DNA of 64,000 nt, from assembly GCF_001499965.1 (NCBI RefSeq), contig NZ_LQIT01000017.1, positions 39,339-103,338 on the forward strand, written 5' to 3'. The DNA is from Mycobacterium sp. GA-2829. Its GTDB lineage: Bacteria > Actinomycetota > Actinomycetes > Mycobacteriales > Mycobacteriaceae. The notes beneath the pieces are model-generated. The model had not been told where the DNA came from, ran no database searches, and was given only the letters and a program-made list of their open reading frames with translations. The translations under genes were made by a program, and so were the position numbers. Shown here one piece after another: positions 16,993-26,177 of the stretch. Each line of letters opens with the position of its first letter. Position 1 is the first letter of the stretch.

Positions 16993-17874
16993 ATGAAGAT
17001 CCGCTTCGGCGTCGGCATCGGCGCGGAAACCCCCGCCACCGCGTTGGCCCCCCTCGTCGATCACCTCGAGAGCAGCGGAGTGGACTCGCTGTGGTTCTCC
17101 GAACTCGTCTACACCGAGGCGACCGACCCCGTCGTCGGGATGGCCTTCGCCCTGGGCCGCACCGAGCGGCTCAAGGTCGGCACGTCGGTGGCGATCCTGC
17201 CCGGCCGTCACCCGGTGCTCGTCGCCAAACAACTCGCATCGCTGGCCGCGCTGGCCCCCAAGCGGGTGCTGCCGGTGTTCGGGCTGCAGTCGGCGATCCC
17301 GGCCGAGCGGGCCGTGTTCGCGGTGCCCAAGGGCAGCCGAGCCGCGGTCTTCGACGAATCGCTCGCGCTACTGCGGGCGGCGCTCGCCGGCTCTCCGGCC
17401 GACTTCGACGGCGAGTTCTTCGCGGTGCGCGACATCGCCGTCGCACCGCGTCCCCAGCGCCCGCTCGACATCTGGCTCGGCGGGTCGGCGCCCGCGGCGC
17501 TACGCCGCATCGGCCGGTTCGGCGACGGCTGGCTGGGCAGCTTCCTGACCCCGGAGGAGGCGCGGCGCGGACGCGAAGAGATCGACCGCGCCGCCACCGA
17601 GTCGGGCCGGAGCATCGAGGCCGACCACTTCGGCATCTCGCTGGCGGTGGCCGACGGCGGGCTCACCGACCAGATGGTCGAGGTGGTGCGGGCACGCCGC
17701 CCCGACGTCGACCCCGCGGATCTGATCGCACCCGACTGGCAGGCCCTGCACCGCCAACTCGACGCCTACATCGACGCGGGGTTGTCGAAGTTCGTGATCC
17801 GCCCGGCCGGTGCGGTCCCGATGGACCGCTTCGTCGAACGCTTCATCGCCGAACTGCTGCCGCGGGAGAACTGA
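16993..17874 (+). CDS. F420-dependent LLM-class oxidoreductase
   Basis: A 293-residue luciferase-like TIM-barrel enzyme. It opens MKIRFGVGIGAETP, carries the SVAILPGRHPVLVAKQLASL segment of the family and RPLDIWLGGSAPAALRRIGR, the typical cofactor-contact region. Mycobacteria use F420 in most members of this group, to reduce or oxidise lipids, alcohols or xenobiotics; the substrate here is unknown. The frame is open far upstream, but codons before 16993 are not protein-like; ATG at 16993 follows GGGTGGA and is the true start. Confidence 0.88.
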   Translation: MKIRFGVGIGAETPATALAPLVDHLESSGVDSLWFSELVYTEATDPVVGMAFALGRTERLKVGTSVAILPGRHPVLVAKQLASLAALAPKRVLPVFGLQSAIPAERAVFAVPKGSRAAVFDESLALLRAALAGSPADFDGEFFAVRDIAVAPRPQRPLDIWLGGSAPAALRRIGRFGDGWLGSFLTPEEARRGREEIDRAATESGRSIEADHFGISLAVADGGLTDQMVEVVRARRPDVDPADLIAPDWQALHRQLDAYIDAGLSKFVIRPAGAVPMDRFVERFIAELLPREN

Positions 17875-17880
17875 GGACGC

Positions 17881-18006
17881 CTACTGAGAGGTCTCCGCGG
17901 CGTCGTCGTCGCCCTCGGCTTGATCTTGTTGCGTCGGTGCGGCGCTCTGCTTCATGTCCGGATCGGCGTCGGGGTCCTGGCCCGAGTCGGCGGGATCAGT
18001 GCTCAT
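17881..18006 (-). CDS. Small acidic hypothetical protein (41 aa)
   Basis: A short reading frame begins MSTDPADSGQDPDADPD and encodes 41 residues rich in Asp, Gln and Ala, with no Trp, Phe, Leu, Ile or Val and hence almost certainly disordered. It lies 36 bases downstream of the SDR gene in the same direction. Mycobacteria commonly carry such small acidic proteins; a function cannot be suggested. Confidence is limited by its length, although composition and codon use are those of a genuine gene. Confidence 0.5.
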   Translation of the reverse strand: MSTDPADSGQDPDADPDMKQSAAPTQQDQAEGDDDAAETSQ

Positions 18007-18042
18007 GGCGTGCGAGGTACCCGGGCCGCATGCGGCGAAACT

Positions 18043-18864
18043 TCAGCGCTCGGTCAGCTTGGGCAGCGCCCTGCGGATCTGCGCCCGCACGAACTCCGGG
18101 CTGACCGCCTTCAACCTGTCCAGCCACTGGATGCTGCCCGGGACGTACCAGTGCAGCCGCTTCGGATCCCCGTAGGCCGCCCACGCCGCCTCGGCGACAC
18201 TGGTGGCGGGCATCAGCCGGAACGGGCCGCGCCGCGGCGCGGACGCGGTGACGTCGGCGTCGCGGTCGCGCGACACCGCGGAGTGGTTGGGCGTCTCGCG
18301 CAGGATGGCCGTGTCGATCAGGCCGGGCAGCACATCGGCCACGCGCACGCCGTGGCGTTGCCACTCCACACTGAGCGCCTCGGTGAGGCCCTTGACCGCG
18401 TGCTTGGTCGCCGAGTACACCGCAATCTGCGGCATCCCGTAGGTCGCCGAGGACGACGACGTCGAGAACATCAGGCTGCCCGGGGTCCGCTTCAGATGGG
18501 GCAGCGCCGCGTACGCACCGGTCAGCACCGCCTTGAAGTTGACGTCGACGACCCGCATCGCCGCGTCGTGGGGCACGTCCTCGAACCAGCCCGACTCCCC
18601 GATCCCGGCGTTGTTCCACATCATGTCCAGGCCGCCGTCGCCGCAGAAGTCGGCCAGGGCGGCCTCGAGCTGCGCCTTGTCGGTGACGTCGACCTGCCGG
18701 GTCCACAGCCGGTCACCGCCGCGCCGGGCGGCCAAATCGGTCAGCCCGGCCTCGTTGCGATCCACGGCGCCCACCCGCCAGCCGCGGTCGTGGAACAGCT
18801 CGGCACCGGCGCGGCCCATACCGCTGCCCGCGCCGGTGATGAAGATCGACTTCACAGGGCTCAT
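18043..18864 (-). CDS. Short-chain dehydrogenase/reductase (Rv1882c-like)
   Basis: A 273-residue classical SDR: TGAGSGMGR cofactor motif at residues about 10-18, NNAGIG, catalytic Ser in the STSSSSATYG stretch and YSATK as the Tyr-x3-Lys pair. An Asp after the second strand (VDRNE) favours NAD over NADP. Its position next to the secreted chorismate mutase matches the Rv1882c-Rv1885c neighbourhood of M. tuberculosis. The substrate is unknown, though such SDRs often act on lipids or steroids. Confidence 0.9.
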   Translation of the reverse strand: MSPVKSIFITGAGSGMGRAGAELFHDRGWRVGAVDRNEAGLTDLAARRGGDRLWTRQVDVTDKAQLEAALADFCGDGGLDMMWNNAGIGESGWFEDVPHDAAMRVVDVNFKAVLTGAYAALPHLKRTPGSLMFSTSSSSATYGMPQIAVYSATKHAVKGLTEALSVEWQRHGVRVADVLPGLIDTAILRETPNHSAVSRDRDADVTASAPRRGPFRLMPATSVAEAAWAAYGDPKRLHWYVPGSIQWLDRLKAVSPEFVRAQIRRALPKLTER

Positions 18865-18883
18865 CAGCCCATCCTGACAGGGA

Positions 18884-19432
18884 TCAGCCGCAGTAGGACC
18901 GGGTCACGAACGCCAGCGCCTGCCGGTACAGCGGATCGAGGGCTCGGCGGGCGGCCACCGCGTCGGCGGCTTCGCGCACCCGGTCGGTGCACGTCGGCGA
19001 CTGCAGCAGCGGCCACTGTGCGGCCATCTGCTCGACCATGGTGCGGTTGAGGCCGTCGATCACCGCTCGCGACGACGCGAGTTCGGGGGCGGTGGTGGGT
19101 GCGACCGCCGGATCGAGCTTCCACTGCGCGAACCGGGTGTACTCGATGGCCTCGGTCGCCGAGATCTGGTCCCGGAAGACCCGGCGCACCCGGTCGGGGT
19201 CGACGCCGCGTGCCTCGGCGTCCGCCGCCACCGCGGCCAGCACCTGCTCGACCCGCGCCGGATCCTCGATCGGCCCCTTGGTGTTCCACTTGTTCGCGGC
19301 CACCGCCTCGGCGGTGGTCAGCCGTTCGGCGGCGGCGTCCACCAGCCCGGTGAGCGGGCTGTCCTGGGCGTTCGCCGGTGCCGCACCCCACACGGCGCCG
19401 GCGAGCGCGAGCCCGGCGAGAAGTCGACGCAT
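18884..19432 (-). CDS. Secreted chorismate mutase (AroQ-gamma)
   Basis: A 182-residue protein with a cleavable signal peptide (MRRLLAGLALAG...APANA, cut near residue 22) and an all-helical AroQ-gamma domain resembling Rv1885c. The mature protein keeps basic active-site residues in NKWNTKG and the helix IEYTRFAQWKLDP, and two Cys (SPTC and the C-terminal YCG) placed to form the disulfide known in the family. It converts chorismate to prephenate outside the cytoplasm; the physiological purpose of exported chorismate mutases is unresolved. Confidence 0.92.
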   Translation of the reverse strand: MRRLLAGLALAGAVWGAAPANAQDSPLTGLVDAAAERLTTAEAVAANKWNTKGPIEDPARVEQVLAAVAADAEARGVDPDRVRRVFRDQISATEAIEYTRFAQWKLDPAVAPTTAPELASSRAVIDGLNRTMVEQMAAQWPLLQSPTCTDRVREAADAVAARRALDPLYRQALAFVTRSYCG

Positions 19433-19446
19433 GGTCGGCTTGCCGG

Positions 19447-19662
19447 TCAGCGGTCGAAGTCCGGGTCGTCGTCGGACAGCGGCACCGCGATCGCCTGTTC
19501 GATCAGATCCGCCTCGTTGGCGTCCCAGTTGCGCGACACCGAGACGCGGGCCGGGTCGAGGCCGCCTTCGTCCTCGTCATCCGCGTCGACGGGGATGCGC
19601 TGTTCCACGACGTCGGCTTCGGGGGCGTCGTCACCGAACACCGGTTCATCCGGAGTACTCAC
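19447..19662 (-). CDS. Small acidic conserved hypothetical protein (71 aa)
   Basis: A 71-residue, strongly acidic protein (DDAPEADVVEQR, DDEDEGG) whose C-terminal half, WDANEADLIEQAIAVPLSDD, looks like a short amphipathic motif conserved in mycobacteria. Start is GTG at 19662 with GGGAGA upstream. It sits 14 bases upstream of the chorismate mutase gene on the same strand, so co-transcription is likely. Function unknown. Confidence 0.72.
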   Translation of the reverse strand: MSTPDEPVFGDDAPEADVVEQRIPVDADDEDEGGLDPARVSVSRNWDANEADLIEQAIAVPLSDDDPDFDR

Positions 19663-19889
19663 GAGCAGTCTCCCTTCTGGCTCTGACCTCAGCCGGACGT
19701 CGGCCGTGCCCCCACGATAGTCAGGCGGGGCGTCTGCCCACCTCAGCGCGCCGTGTCGTCTTCGGGTGAAGTGGTTTCCGGTAGTGTGCGCAGACGACGG
19801 CGGCGGCTCTCGAAACCGGAGGAGCGCCCAACCGAATCAAGACCAAGATCACGAACACCGTCTCATAACCAAAGGTCAAAGGCTGTACC

Positions 19890-20774
19890 GTGCCAGAATC
19901 AAGCAGTGATGCCAAGGGCTTGACGCCCCACTTCGAAGACGTCCAGGCGCACTACGACCTGTCCGACGAGTTCTTCCGCCTGTTCCTCGACCCGACGCAG
20001 ACCTACAGCTGCGCCTACTTCGAACGCGACGACATGACGCTCGAGGAGGCCCAGCTCGCCAAGATCGACCTGTCGCTCGGCAAGCTCGGCCTACAGCCCG
20101 GCATGACGCTGCTCGACGTGGGCTGCGGCTGGGGCGCGACGATCAACCGGGCGCTCGAGCGCTACGACGTCAACGTCGTCGGCCTGACCCTGAGCAAGAA
20201 CCAGCAGGCCTACGTGCAGCAGCTGCTGGACAAGCAGGGCAGCCCGCGCAGCAAGCGGGTGCTGCTGCAGGGGTGGGAGCAGTTCGACGAGAAGGTGGAC
20301 CGGATCGTCTCCATCGGCGCGTTCGAGCACTTCGGCCGCGACCGCTACACCGACTTCTTCAAGATGGCCTACGACGCGCTGCCCGACGACGGCGTGATGA
20401 TGCTGCACACGATCATCAAGCCCAGCGACGAGGAATTCGCCGAACGCGGCCTGCCCATCACGATGCAGAAGCTGCGGTTCTTCAAATTCATCATGGACGA
20501 GATCTTCCCCGGCGGGGATCTGCCGCAGGCTCGCGCGGTCACCGACCACGCGACCAAGGCGGGCTTCGAGGTCAAGCTCGTCCAGCCGCTGCGCCTGCAC
20601 TACGCCAAGACCCTCGACATCTGGTCGGCGGCGCTCGAGGCGCGTAAGGAGGAGGCGCTCGCGCTGCAGGGACAGGTGGTCTACGACCGGTACATGAAGT
20701 ACCTGACCGGTTGCGCCGACCTGTTCCGCGAGGGCTACACCGACGTCGCGCAGTTCACCCTGACCAAGGGCTGA
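19890..20774 (+). CDS. Mycolic acid cyclopropane synthase-family methyltransferase
   Basis: A 294-residue SAM-dependent methyltransferase. HYDLSDEFFRLFLDP and TYSCAYFERDDMTLEEAQ are signature segments of the CmaA/MmaA/PcaA family; the SAM loop is LLDVGCGWGA, and GAFEHFG plus LHYAKTLDIW complete the active-site region. By eye the C-terminal half (VYDRYMKYLTGCADLFREGYTDV) is nearest to CmaA2, which makes trans/cis cyclopropanes on mycolates; CmaA1 or MmaA2 identity cannot be excluded. The enzyme acts on meromycolate chains in the cytoplasm during cell-envelope synthesis. Start is GTG at 19890. Confidence 0.9.
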   Translation: MPESSSDAKGLTPHFEDVQAHYDLSDEFFRLFLDPTQTYSCAYFERDDMTLEEAQLAKIDLSLGKLGLQPGMTLLDVGCGWGATINRALERYDVNVVGLTLSKNQQAYVQQLLDKQGSPRSKRVLLQGWEQFDEKVDRIVSIGAFEHFGRDRYTDFFKMAYDALPDDGVMMLHTIIKPSDEEFAERGLPITMQKLRFFKFIMDEIFPGGDLPQARAVTDHATKAGFEVKLVQPLRLHYAKTLDIWSAALEARKEEALALQGQVVYDRYMKYLTGCADLFREGYTDVAQFTLTKG

Positions 20775-20787
20775 GTCAGCGCGGACT

Positions 20788-21822
20788 TCACCGTGAGGGG
20801 GGTCCGGGCTTCGCGCCCGCGGCGTCCCGGCGGCGCGCCGCCATCCCGGCCAACGCCTCGAACACGACGCGGTGCGCGGCGTTGACGGTGAGTTCGGCGT
20901 GGTCGTAGGCCGGTGCCACCTCGACGACGTCGACGCCGGCCACGTCGTGTTCGTAGCAGAGTTGCCGCACCATCCGCAGCAGGTCGGCGCTGGTGATGCC
21001 GCCCGGCTCTGGGGTTCCGGTGCCGGGGGCGTGCGCGGGGTCGAGGACGTCGATGTCGACGGAGACGTAGAGCTTGTCGGCCTTGGCCAGCGCCTCACTC
21101 ACGGCGTCGGCCATGACGGCCTTGAAGCCGCGTTCCCAGATCTCCTGCATGGTGTGCCACGTCATGCCCTGTTCGAGCATCCACTCGAAGGTGTCCTGCG
21201 GCGGCCAGTACCCGCGCAACCCCACCTGCACGAAATGGGTGCCGGGCACCGCGCCCGACTCGATGAGCCGCCGCATCGGGGTGCCGTGGCTGGCCAGGTT
21301 GCCCTCGATCTCGTCGGCGGTGTCGGCGTGGGCGTCGAAGTGCACGATGCCGACGTTGCCGTAGCCGTGCACGTCGGCGACCGCGGTCGCCGCGGGCCAG
21401 GTGATCGAGTGATCGCCACCGAGGATCACCGGCACGATGCCGCGCGACGCCACCGCGGCCACCCGTTCCCGGATGTTGGTGTGCGAGACCTCGGTCTGTC
21501 CGTGCGGGCAGTAGGCGTCGCCGAAGTCGACGACCTCGAGCCAGTCGAAGATCTCCAGGCCCAGATCCATGTGATAGGTGCCGGGTTCGTAGGCCGTGGC
21601 CCGGATCGCGCGGGGGCCGAAGCGGGCGCCGGGTCGGTTCGTGGTGCCCACGTCGAACGGCGCGCCGACGATCGCGACGTCGGGCCGCCACGATTCCAGC
21701 TGCGCGGTCTCGGTGAGGAACGGCCGGTGCCCGAACGACACCATGCCCGAATACGGCAAATCCAGTTGCTCGGCCAGCCCCGGCGGGAGGTCTCGCTGCG
21801 GCTCGCCGTGATCATGACCCAT
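20788..21822 (-). CDS. Agmatinase/arginase-family ureohydrolase
   Basis: A 344-residue ureohydrolase with the complete binuclear manganese set: GGDHS, HFDAHADT and SVDIDVLDPAHAPG. The family cleaves urea from agmatine, guanidinobutyrate or related guanidino compounds. The TNRPGARFGPRAIR and GTGTPEPGG segments are agmatinase-like. A polyamine link with GlnA3 (3606) is possible but they are 17 kb apart. It is convergent with the mycolate methyltransferase gene, 13 bases apart. Confidence 0.9.
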   Translation of the reverse strand: MGHDHGEPQRDLPPGLAEQLDLPYSGMVSFGHRPFLTETAQLESWRPDVAIVGAPFDVGTTNRPGARFGPRAIRATAYEPGTYHMDLGLEIFDWLEVVDFGDAYCPHGQTEVSHTNIRERVAAVASRGIVPVILGGDHSITWPAATAVADVHGYGNVGIVHFDAHADTADEIEGNLASHGTPMRRLIESGAVPGTHFVQVGLRGYWPPQDTFEWMLEQGMTWHTMQEIWERGFKAVMADAVSEALAKADKLYVSVDIDVLDPAHAPGTGTPEPGGITSADLLRMVRQLCYEHDVAGVDVVEVAPAYDHAELTVNAAHRVVFEALAGMAARRRDAAGAKPGPPSR

Positions 21823-21853
21823 GTGCCGACCGTACCGCCGATGCCGGCCGTCG

Positions 21854-22279
21854 TCAGGGGAGCAGCGCGGCCCGCAGGAACGGCGGCACAGCGCATTTGG
21901 TCCAGTCGGTCGTGGACACCATGACGTAGACGGTGCGGCCGGTCACCGCGACATGCTCGGCGGCCCCACCGGCCCCGCGCCACACCGCGAAACCGAGGGT
22001 GAAGCTGGTCTGCCCCACGCGTTCGCACACCACCGCCACCCGCACCGCGTCCCGCCAGCGCACCGGTGCGGCGTAGTCGAGTTCGGTGTGCACGACCTGG
22101 AAGTCCAGCCCGTCGGCCATCAGCGCCGGATACGAGACCCCGATGTGGTCGAGGAACGCGGTGCACGCCTCGTCGAACCAGGTCAGGTAGTGCCCGTTGA
22201 AGACCACGCCCTGCTGGTCGACCTCGGCGTAGCGCGGGGTGATCGACAGCGAGAAGCGCTCGGTCGGATCGGCCGCCAC
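21854..22279 (-). CDS. 4HBT hotdog-fold acyl-CoA thioesterase
   Basis: A 141-residue single hotdog domain. The early segment YAEVDQQGVVFNGHYLTWFDEA includes the catalytic Asp-x-x-Gly-x-Val-x-x-Gly-x-Tyr pattern of 4-hydroxybenzoyl-CoA thioesterases. Such enzymes release free fatty acid or aromatic acid from CoA. It ends a run of minus-strand genes that contains an adenylating FadD-like enzyme (18 bases upstream), so it probably hydrolyses an acyl-CoA in the same lipid pathway. Confidence 0.88.
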   Translation of the reverse strand: MAADPTERFSLSITPRYAEVDQQGVVFNGHYLTWFDEACTAFLDHIGVSYPALMADGLDFQVVHTELDYAAPVRWRDAVRVAVVCERVGQTSFTLGFAVWRGAGGAAEHVAVTGRTVYVMVSTTDWTKCAVPPFLRAALLP

Positions 22280-22297
22280 CGGCTCACCCTAACGCGG

Positions 22298-23932
22298 TCA
22301 GGCGACCAGTTCGGTGGCCAGCCCGCGGCGCGGTTTGCCCGACGGCGTCTTGGGGATGGTGCCCGGCGACACCACCGACACCTTGCGCGGCCGCAGGTCG
22401 ATCTCGGCCACGACCGCGTGGGCGACCTCACGCTCGATCCGCCGGATCTCGCCCTGGTCCTGCCAGCTGGGGGCTTCGACGACGACGGCGAACGTCTCGC
22501 GCGGGTGGCCGGCGTCGAGGCGCACCGCGACGACGCAGCCGGGCCGCACGCCGTCCACGCGGGCGGCCGCCCGTTCGACGTCGGTCGGGTAGATGTTGCG
22601 ACCGGCCATGATGATGACGTCTTTGACCCTGCCGCACACCACGATTCGCCCGTCCTCAGTGAGGTAGCCGAGGTCGCCGGTGTCGTACCAGCCCCAGCGG
22701 TCGGGTGCGGGATGGAAACCGGCCATCGTGGTGTAGCCGGGGCTCAGCGACGATCCGCGCACCTGGATCACCCCGACCGCGCGCGGCGGGACGACGGCGG
22801 CATCGGCGTCGACCACCCGCACAGCCATGTCCCCGAGCGGTGGGCCCAGACAGGCCAGTCGCCGCGTGCGCCCGGTGCTCGCCGGGACCGCACGGTCGAA
22901 GGCGGACAGCAGGTCGGCGTCGACTTCGTCGGTGCGCAGTCCCGCGCCGAGCGCGCTGAACGACACCGCGACGGTGGTCTCGGCCATTCCGTACGCGGGC
23001 AGGATGGCGCCGGGGTCGAGCCCGAACGGTGCCCCCGCCTCGCACAGGTCCTCCACCGCGGCGGGATCGACCTGTTCGGCGCCCGACAGCGCGAAGCGTA
23101 GGCTCGACAGATCGAACTGACCCGGAACCGCTTGACGGCGAAGCCTTTTCGCGAGCAGCGCCCACGCGAAGTTCGGCGCGGCGGTCATGGTGCCGCGGTA
23201 CTTGTCGATGAGCTTGGCCCACAGCAGGATGTCGCCGAGGAAGTCCAGCGGCGTGACCTTGACCAGTTCCGCCCCGAAGTACATGGGGACGGTGAGGAAT
23301 CCGGTCATCCCCATGTCGTGGAACAGCGGCAACCAGCTGACGATGACGTCGGAGTCGATGCGGTAATCGGCCGCACTGAACATCGCCTCAGCATTGGACA
23401 CCACGTTGCGGTGGGTGATGTGGACGGCCTTGGGCGACCCGGTCGACCCCGACGTCAGCTGCATCAGGGCGACGTCGTCGTCGGTGGTTCCCACCGGATC
23501 GACCGGTCCGGCGTCGATGAGGCGCTCGACGGTGAGCACGGCGACCCCCAGCTGCTCCAGCACGGGGCGGGCCACCATGAACGGCTCGGACAGCACCACC
23601 GCACGGGCGCCGATGAGCGTGATGACGTTCGCGGTCTCGGCGGCCCACAGCGCGAGGTCGCTGCGCGGGGTCGGCTGGTGCAGCATCGTCAGACTGGCCC
23701 CGCGCATCCACAACGCCTGGGCGGTCGGGGCGATCTCGTCCGGCGCACCCGCCAGGACCGCGACCGCATCACCGGGTCCGACACCGGCCGCGGCCAGTCC
23801 GCCGGCGATGCGCCGCGCGCGTTCGTGCACCTCGCGCCAGGACCGCCGCACGGGCCGATGCGGCTCCCCGGTGACCATGCCGTTGGCACTCGAGAGGGCG
23901 CTGGCGAACATCTTGTCGGTGAATGCGCTCAC
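22298..23932 (-). CDS. Fatty-acyl adenylating enzyme (FadD/FAAL-type)
   Basis: A 544-residue ANL-superfamily enzyme. The AMP-binding loop is [10 protein letters not shown] (residues 159-168), followed by [12 protein letters not shown] typical of fatty acyl-AMP ligases and mycobacterial FadD enzymes, AYGMAETT for the adenine site, YDTGDLGYL and [20 protein letters not shown] for the hinge, and a C-terminal Lys in TPSGKPRR. It activates a fatty acid as acyl-AMP and then either CoA or a carrier protein. The start codon overlaps the stop of the DUF5994 gene (ATGA), so those two are co-translated. Confidence 0.9.
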   Translation of the reverse strand: MSAFTDKMFASALSSANGMVTGEPHRPVRRSWREVHERARRIAGGLAAAGVGPGDAVAVLAGAPDEIAPTAQALWMRGASLTMLHQPTPRSDLALWAAETANVITLIGARAVVLSEPFMVARPVLEQLGVAVLTVERLIDAGPVDPVGTTDDDVALMQLTSGSTGSPKAVHITHRNVVSNAEAMFSAADYRIDSDVIVSWLPLFHDMGMTGFLTVPMYFGAELVKVTPLDFLGDILLWAKLIDKYRGTMTAAPNFAWALLAKRLRRQAVPGQFDLSSLRFALSGAEQVDPAAVEDLCEAGAPFGLDPGAILPAYGMAETTVAVSFSALGAGLRTDEVDADLLSAFDRAVPASTGRTRRLACLGPPLGDMAVRVVDADAAVVPPRAVGVIQVRGSSLSPGYTTMAGFHPAPDRWGWYDTGDLGYLTEDGRIVVCGRVKDVIIMAGRNIYPTDVERAAARVDGVRPGCVVAVRLDAGHPRETFAVVVEAPSWQDQGEIRRIEREVAHAVVAEIDLRPRKVSVVSPGTIPKTPSGKPRRGLATELVA

Positions 23933-24393
23933 GGGGTCGCCTCCTGCCGTTCGCCGAGCATGCTGGGTATCGGGTGGATCCGCCGGCGCAGCGACTCCGC
24001 GCAGATCGGCTGTGCGCCAGCGTCGACGGCGTCGAGCACCGCACGGGCGGCGGGCATGGACACGTCCGCGCCGATGACGTAGAGCAGGGCATCGCGCGAA
24101 TGCGAGCCGACGAGGTAGATGGTGTCGTGGGCGACCAAGCGGTACGCGTCGACGGCGACGGCGCCGTTGCGGTGGATGACGCGCTTCGGCGCACTCGACC
24201 AGGCGGACGGGTCGTAGACCACGCGGCGGATCGATCCGACCAGGCGGCTGATCACCGCGACCAGGTCGGGCAGTTCGTCACCGAGGTGGTCGCTGTGTGG
24301 CCACCACGCGCCGTCGACCGCACCGGGGATCGGTGCTCTGTCGCAGAGTGTCAATCGGCTCGAGGGGGTGGAGTGCGCAGTATTGGGCGTCAT
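23929..24393 (-). CDS. DUF5994 family protein
   Basis: A 154-residue protein with the DUF5994 signature ([49 protein letters not shown]). The family is restricted mainly to actinobacteria and has no proven function. ATG at 24393 is chosen because the longer frame to 24705 runs through the promoter of the divergent dehydratase gene and is not protein-like. Its stop codon overlaps the start of the FadD gene, a strong sign of a shared transcript and perhaps shared activity, which is unusual for this family in my recollection. Confidence 0.8.
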   Translation of the reverse strand: MTPNTAHSTPSSRLTLCDRAPIPGAVDGAWWPHSDHLGDELPDLVAVISRLVGSIRRVVYDPSAWSSAPKRVIHRNGAVAVDAYRLVAHDTIYLVGSHSRDALLYVIGADVSMPAARAVLDAVDAGAQPICAESLRRRIHPIPSMLGERQEATP

Positions 24394-24544
24394 TGCGGAC
24401 GGTCCCGTCAGTTTTCCTGAATCGCAAGCGGCAACCGAATACCGGCACGCGAGGAACCTACGACGCGCTGAGCATAACCACTGGCGGACCGTGGCCCCGC
24501 CACCGGCGGTCCGCCCGGCGCGCCGCCCAGGCAGACTGGGCGGC

Positions 24545-25480
24545 GTGCAACTGGTCTCGATCGACGACATCCGGGCGGCGGCGGCGCGCATCCGCGACGA
24601 CATCCTGCGTACCCCGCTGATCCCCGCGGCCTGGGCGGGCGACCTCTGGCTCAAACCGGAGAACCTGCAGGCGATCGGTGCGTTCAAGGTGCGCGGGGCC
24701 TTCAACGCGATCGCGCAGCTGGAGCCCGACGTCCGGGCCCGCGGCGTGGTGGCCTACTCGAGCGGCAACCACGCCCAGGCCGTCGCCTATGCCGCGTCGC
24801 GGTACGGGATCGCCGCGCACATCGTGATGCCGGAGGAGACGCCACGGGTGAAGATCGACGCCACCCGCGCGCACGGCGCCGAGGTCGTGCTGTGCGGGGC
24901 GGGACAGCGCGAGGCGGTCGCCGCCGAGGTCGTCGACCGCACCGGTGGGGTGCTGGTACCGCCGTTCGACCACCCCGACATCATCGCCGGCCAGGGCACC
25001 GCGGGCCTGGAGATCGCCGAGGACCTGCCCGACGTCGAGCACGTCTTCATCCCGGTCAGCGGCGGCGGGTTGGCCTCCGGGGTGGCGACGGCGATCAAGG
25101 CGCTCTGCCCGGCCGCGACGGTCTACGGCGTGGAACCGGAACTGGCGGGCGACACCGCCGAGGGACTGCGGCTCGGGCACCGGGTGAACTGGTCGATCGA
25201 GGACCGCAACCGCACCATCGCCGACGGGTTGCGCTCGCAACCGTCGGAGCTGACGTTCGCGCATCTGCAGCAGCGGCTCGACGACACCGTCACCGTCACC
25301 GAGGACGAGATCCGTTCCGCGGTACGGGATCTCGCGGTGCGCGCACACCTGGTCAGCGAACCCAGCGGTGCGGTGGCGCTGGCCGGGTACCGGCGGGTCG
25401 CCCCGCAGGGACGCGCGGTCGCGGTGGTGTCGGGCGGCAACATCGAACGCACGCTGCTGCGGGACATCCTGGCGGGCTGA
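24545..25480 (+). CDS. PLP-dependent threonine/serine dehydratase-like protein
   Basis: A 311-residue fold-type II PLP enzyme. The Schiff-base Lys is K48 in GAFKVRGAFN, the phosphate-contact segment is SGNHAQA (73-79), and the Gly-rich phosphate loop is SGGGLASG. There is no C-terminal ACT-like domain, so it is a catabolic-type (TdcB-like) dehydratase or a serine racemase-like enzyme. GTG at 24545 is used; the frame extends upstream but those codons overlap the divergent promoter region. A Pr6Pr membrane protein follows after a single base. Confidence 0.88.
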   Translation: MQLVSIDDIRAAAARIRDDILRTPLIPAAWAGDLWLKPENLQAIGAFKVRGAFNAIAQLEPDVRARGVVAYSSGNHAQAVAYAASRYGIAAHIVMPEETPRVKIDATRAHGAEVVLCGAGQREAVAAEVVDRTGGVLVPPFDHPDIIAGQGTAGLEIAEDLPDVEHVFIPVSGGGLASGVATAIKALCPAATVYGVEPELAGDTAEGLRLGHRVNWSIEDRNRTIADGLRSQPSELTFAHLQQRLDDTVTVTEDEIRSAVRDLAVRAHLVSEPSGAVALAGYRRVAPQGRAVAVVSGGNIERTLLRDILAG

Positions 25481-25481
25481 G

Positions 25482-26051
25482 GTGCTGCGGACCGCTGTCC
25501 GGCTGGCGATCGTCGCCGCTGTCGTGGTGTCCGTGGTCGTCGTCGAACTGACGTCCCGTTCGGGGGTGCTGTGGCGGTTGGTGACGTTCACCTACCAGGC
25601 CAATCTGCTGGCGGCGGTGTTCTACGCGGCCACCCTGGTCTCCCCGCGCTTCGACGCGCGGTCAGCGCTGCGCGGTGCGGCGGTCGTCTACGTCGCGGTG
25701 GCCGGGCTGGTGTGGAACCTGCTGCTGACCGGCCGCAGCATGGGCTACACCCCGGCCAACTTCCTGCTCCACGTCGTCGTCCCGGTGCTCGCGCTGGCCG
25801 AATGGGGGCTCGCCGCGCGAGCCCAGACGGCTGTGCGGTGGTGGTATCCATGGGCCTGGCTCGTCTACCCGGCCCTCTACGTGGTGGTGGCGCTGGTGGT
25901 GCTCAACCGCGCGGGCCGGCGGGCGCCGTACTACTTCCTGGACCCGGGCAGCGTCGGCGCGCTCGCGGTCGGGGTCAACATCGGCCTGCTCGGCGCCGGT
26001 TTCCTGGCACTGGGCTACCTGCTCACCGCACTCGGACGGGTACGCCGGTGA
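25482..26051 (+). CDS. Pr6Pr-family integral membrane protein
   Basis: A 189-residue protein with six predicted transmembrane helices, the arrangement of the Pr6Pr (FAR-17a/AIG1-like) family: TFTYQANLLAA near the first loop, a GLVWNLLLTG helix, LLHVVVPVLALAEWG and a PYYFLDP loop before the last helices. The family is unclassified functionally. GTG at 25482 immediately follows the dehydratase stop codon, so the two are an operon. Confidence 0.82.
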   Translation: MLRTAVRLAIVAAVVVSVVVVELTSRSGVLWRLVTFTYQANLLAAVFYAATLVSPRFDARSALRGAAVVYVAVAGLVWNLLLTGRSMGYTPANFLLHVVVPVLALAEWGLAARAQTAVRWWYPWAWLVYPALYVVVALVVLNRAGRRAPYYFLDPGSVGALAVGVNIGLLGAGFLALGYLLTALGRVRR

Positions 26052-26177
26052 AACGCCGGGCGCCGCGTCGGCGATGTTCATGACGTGGGGACGAGCCGTA
26101 TCAGGGAAGGCGCCGGCGAGGCGCGAGCACACCGGCGATCGGGAGGTCCGGTCCGCCGGCCCACCTACACTGGCGGC

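Noticed and set aside
19663..19889. A gene in the 227-base gap before the mycolate methyltransferase
   Set aside because: Open frames are short, basic and repetitive with no ribosome site at a suitable start; treated as promoter region.
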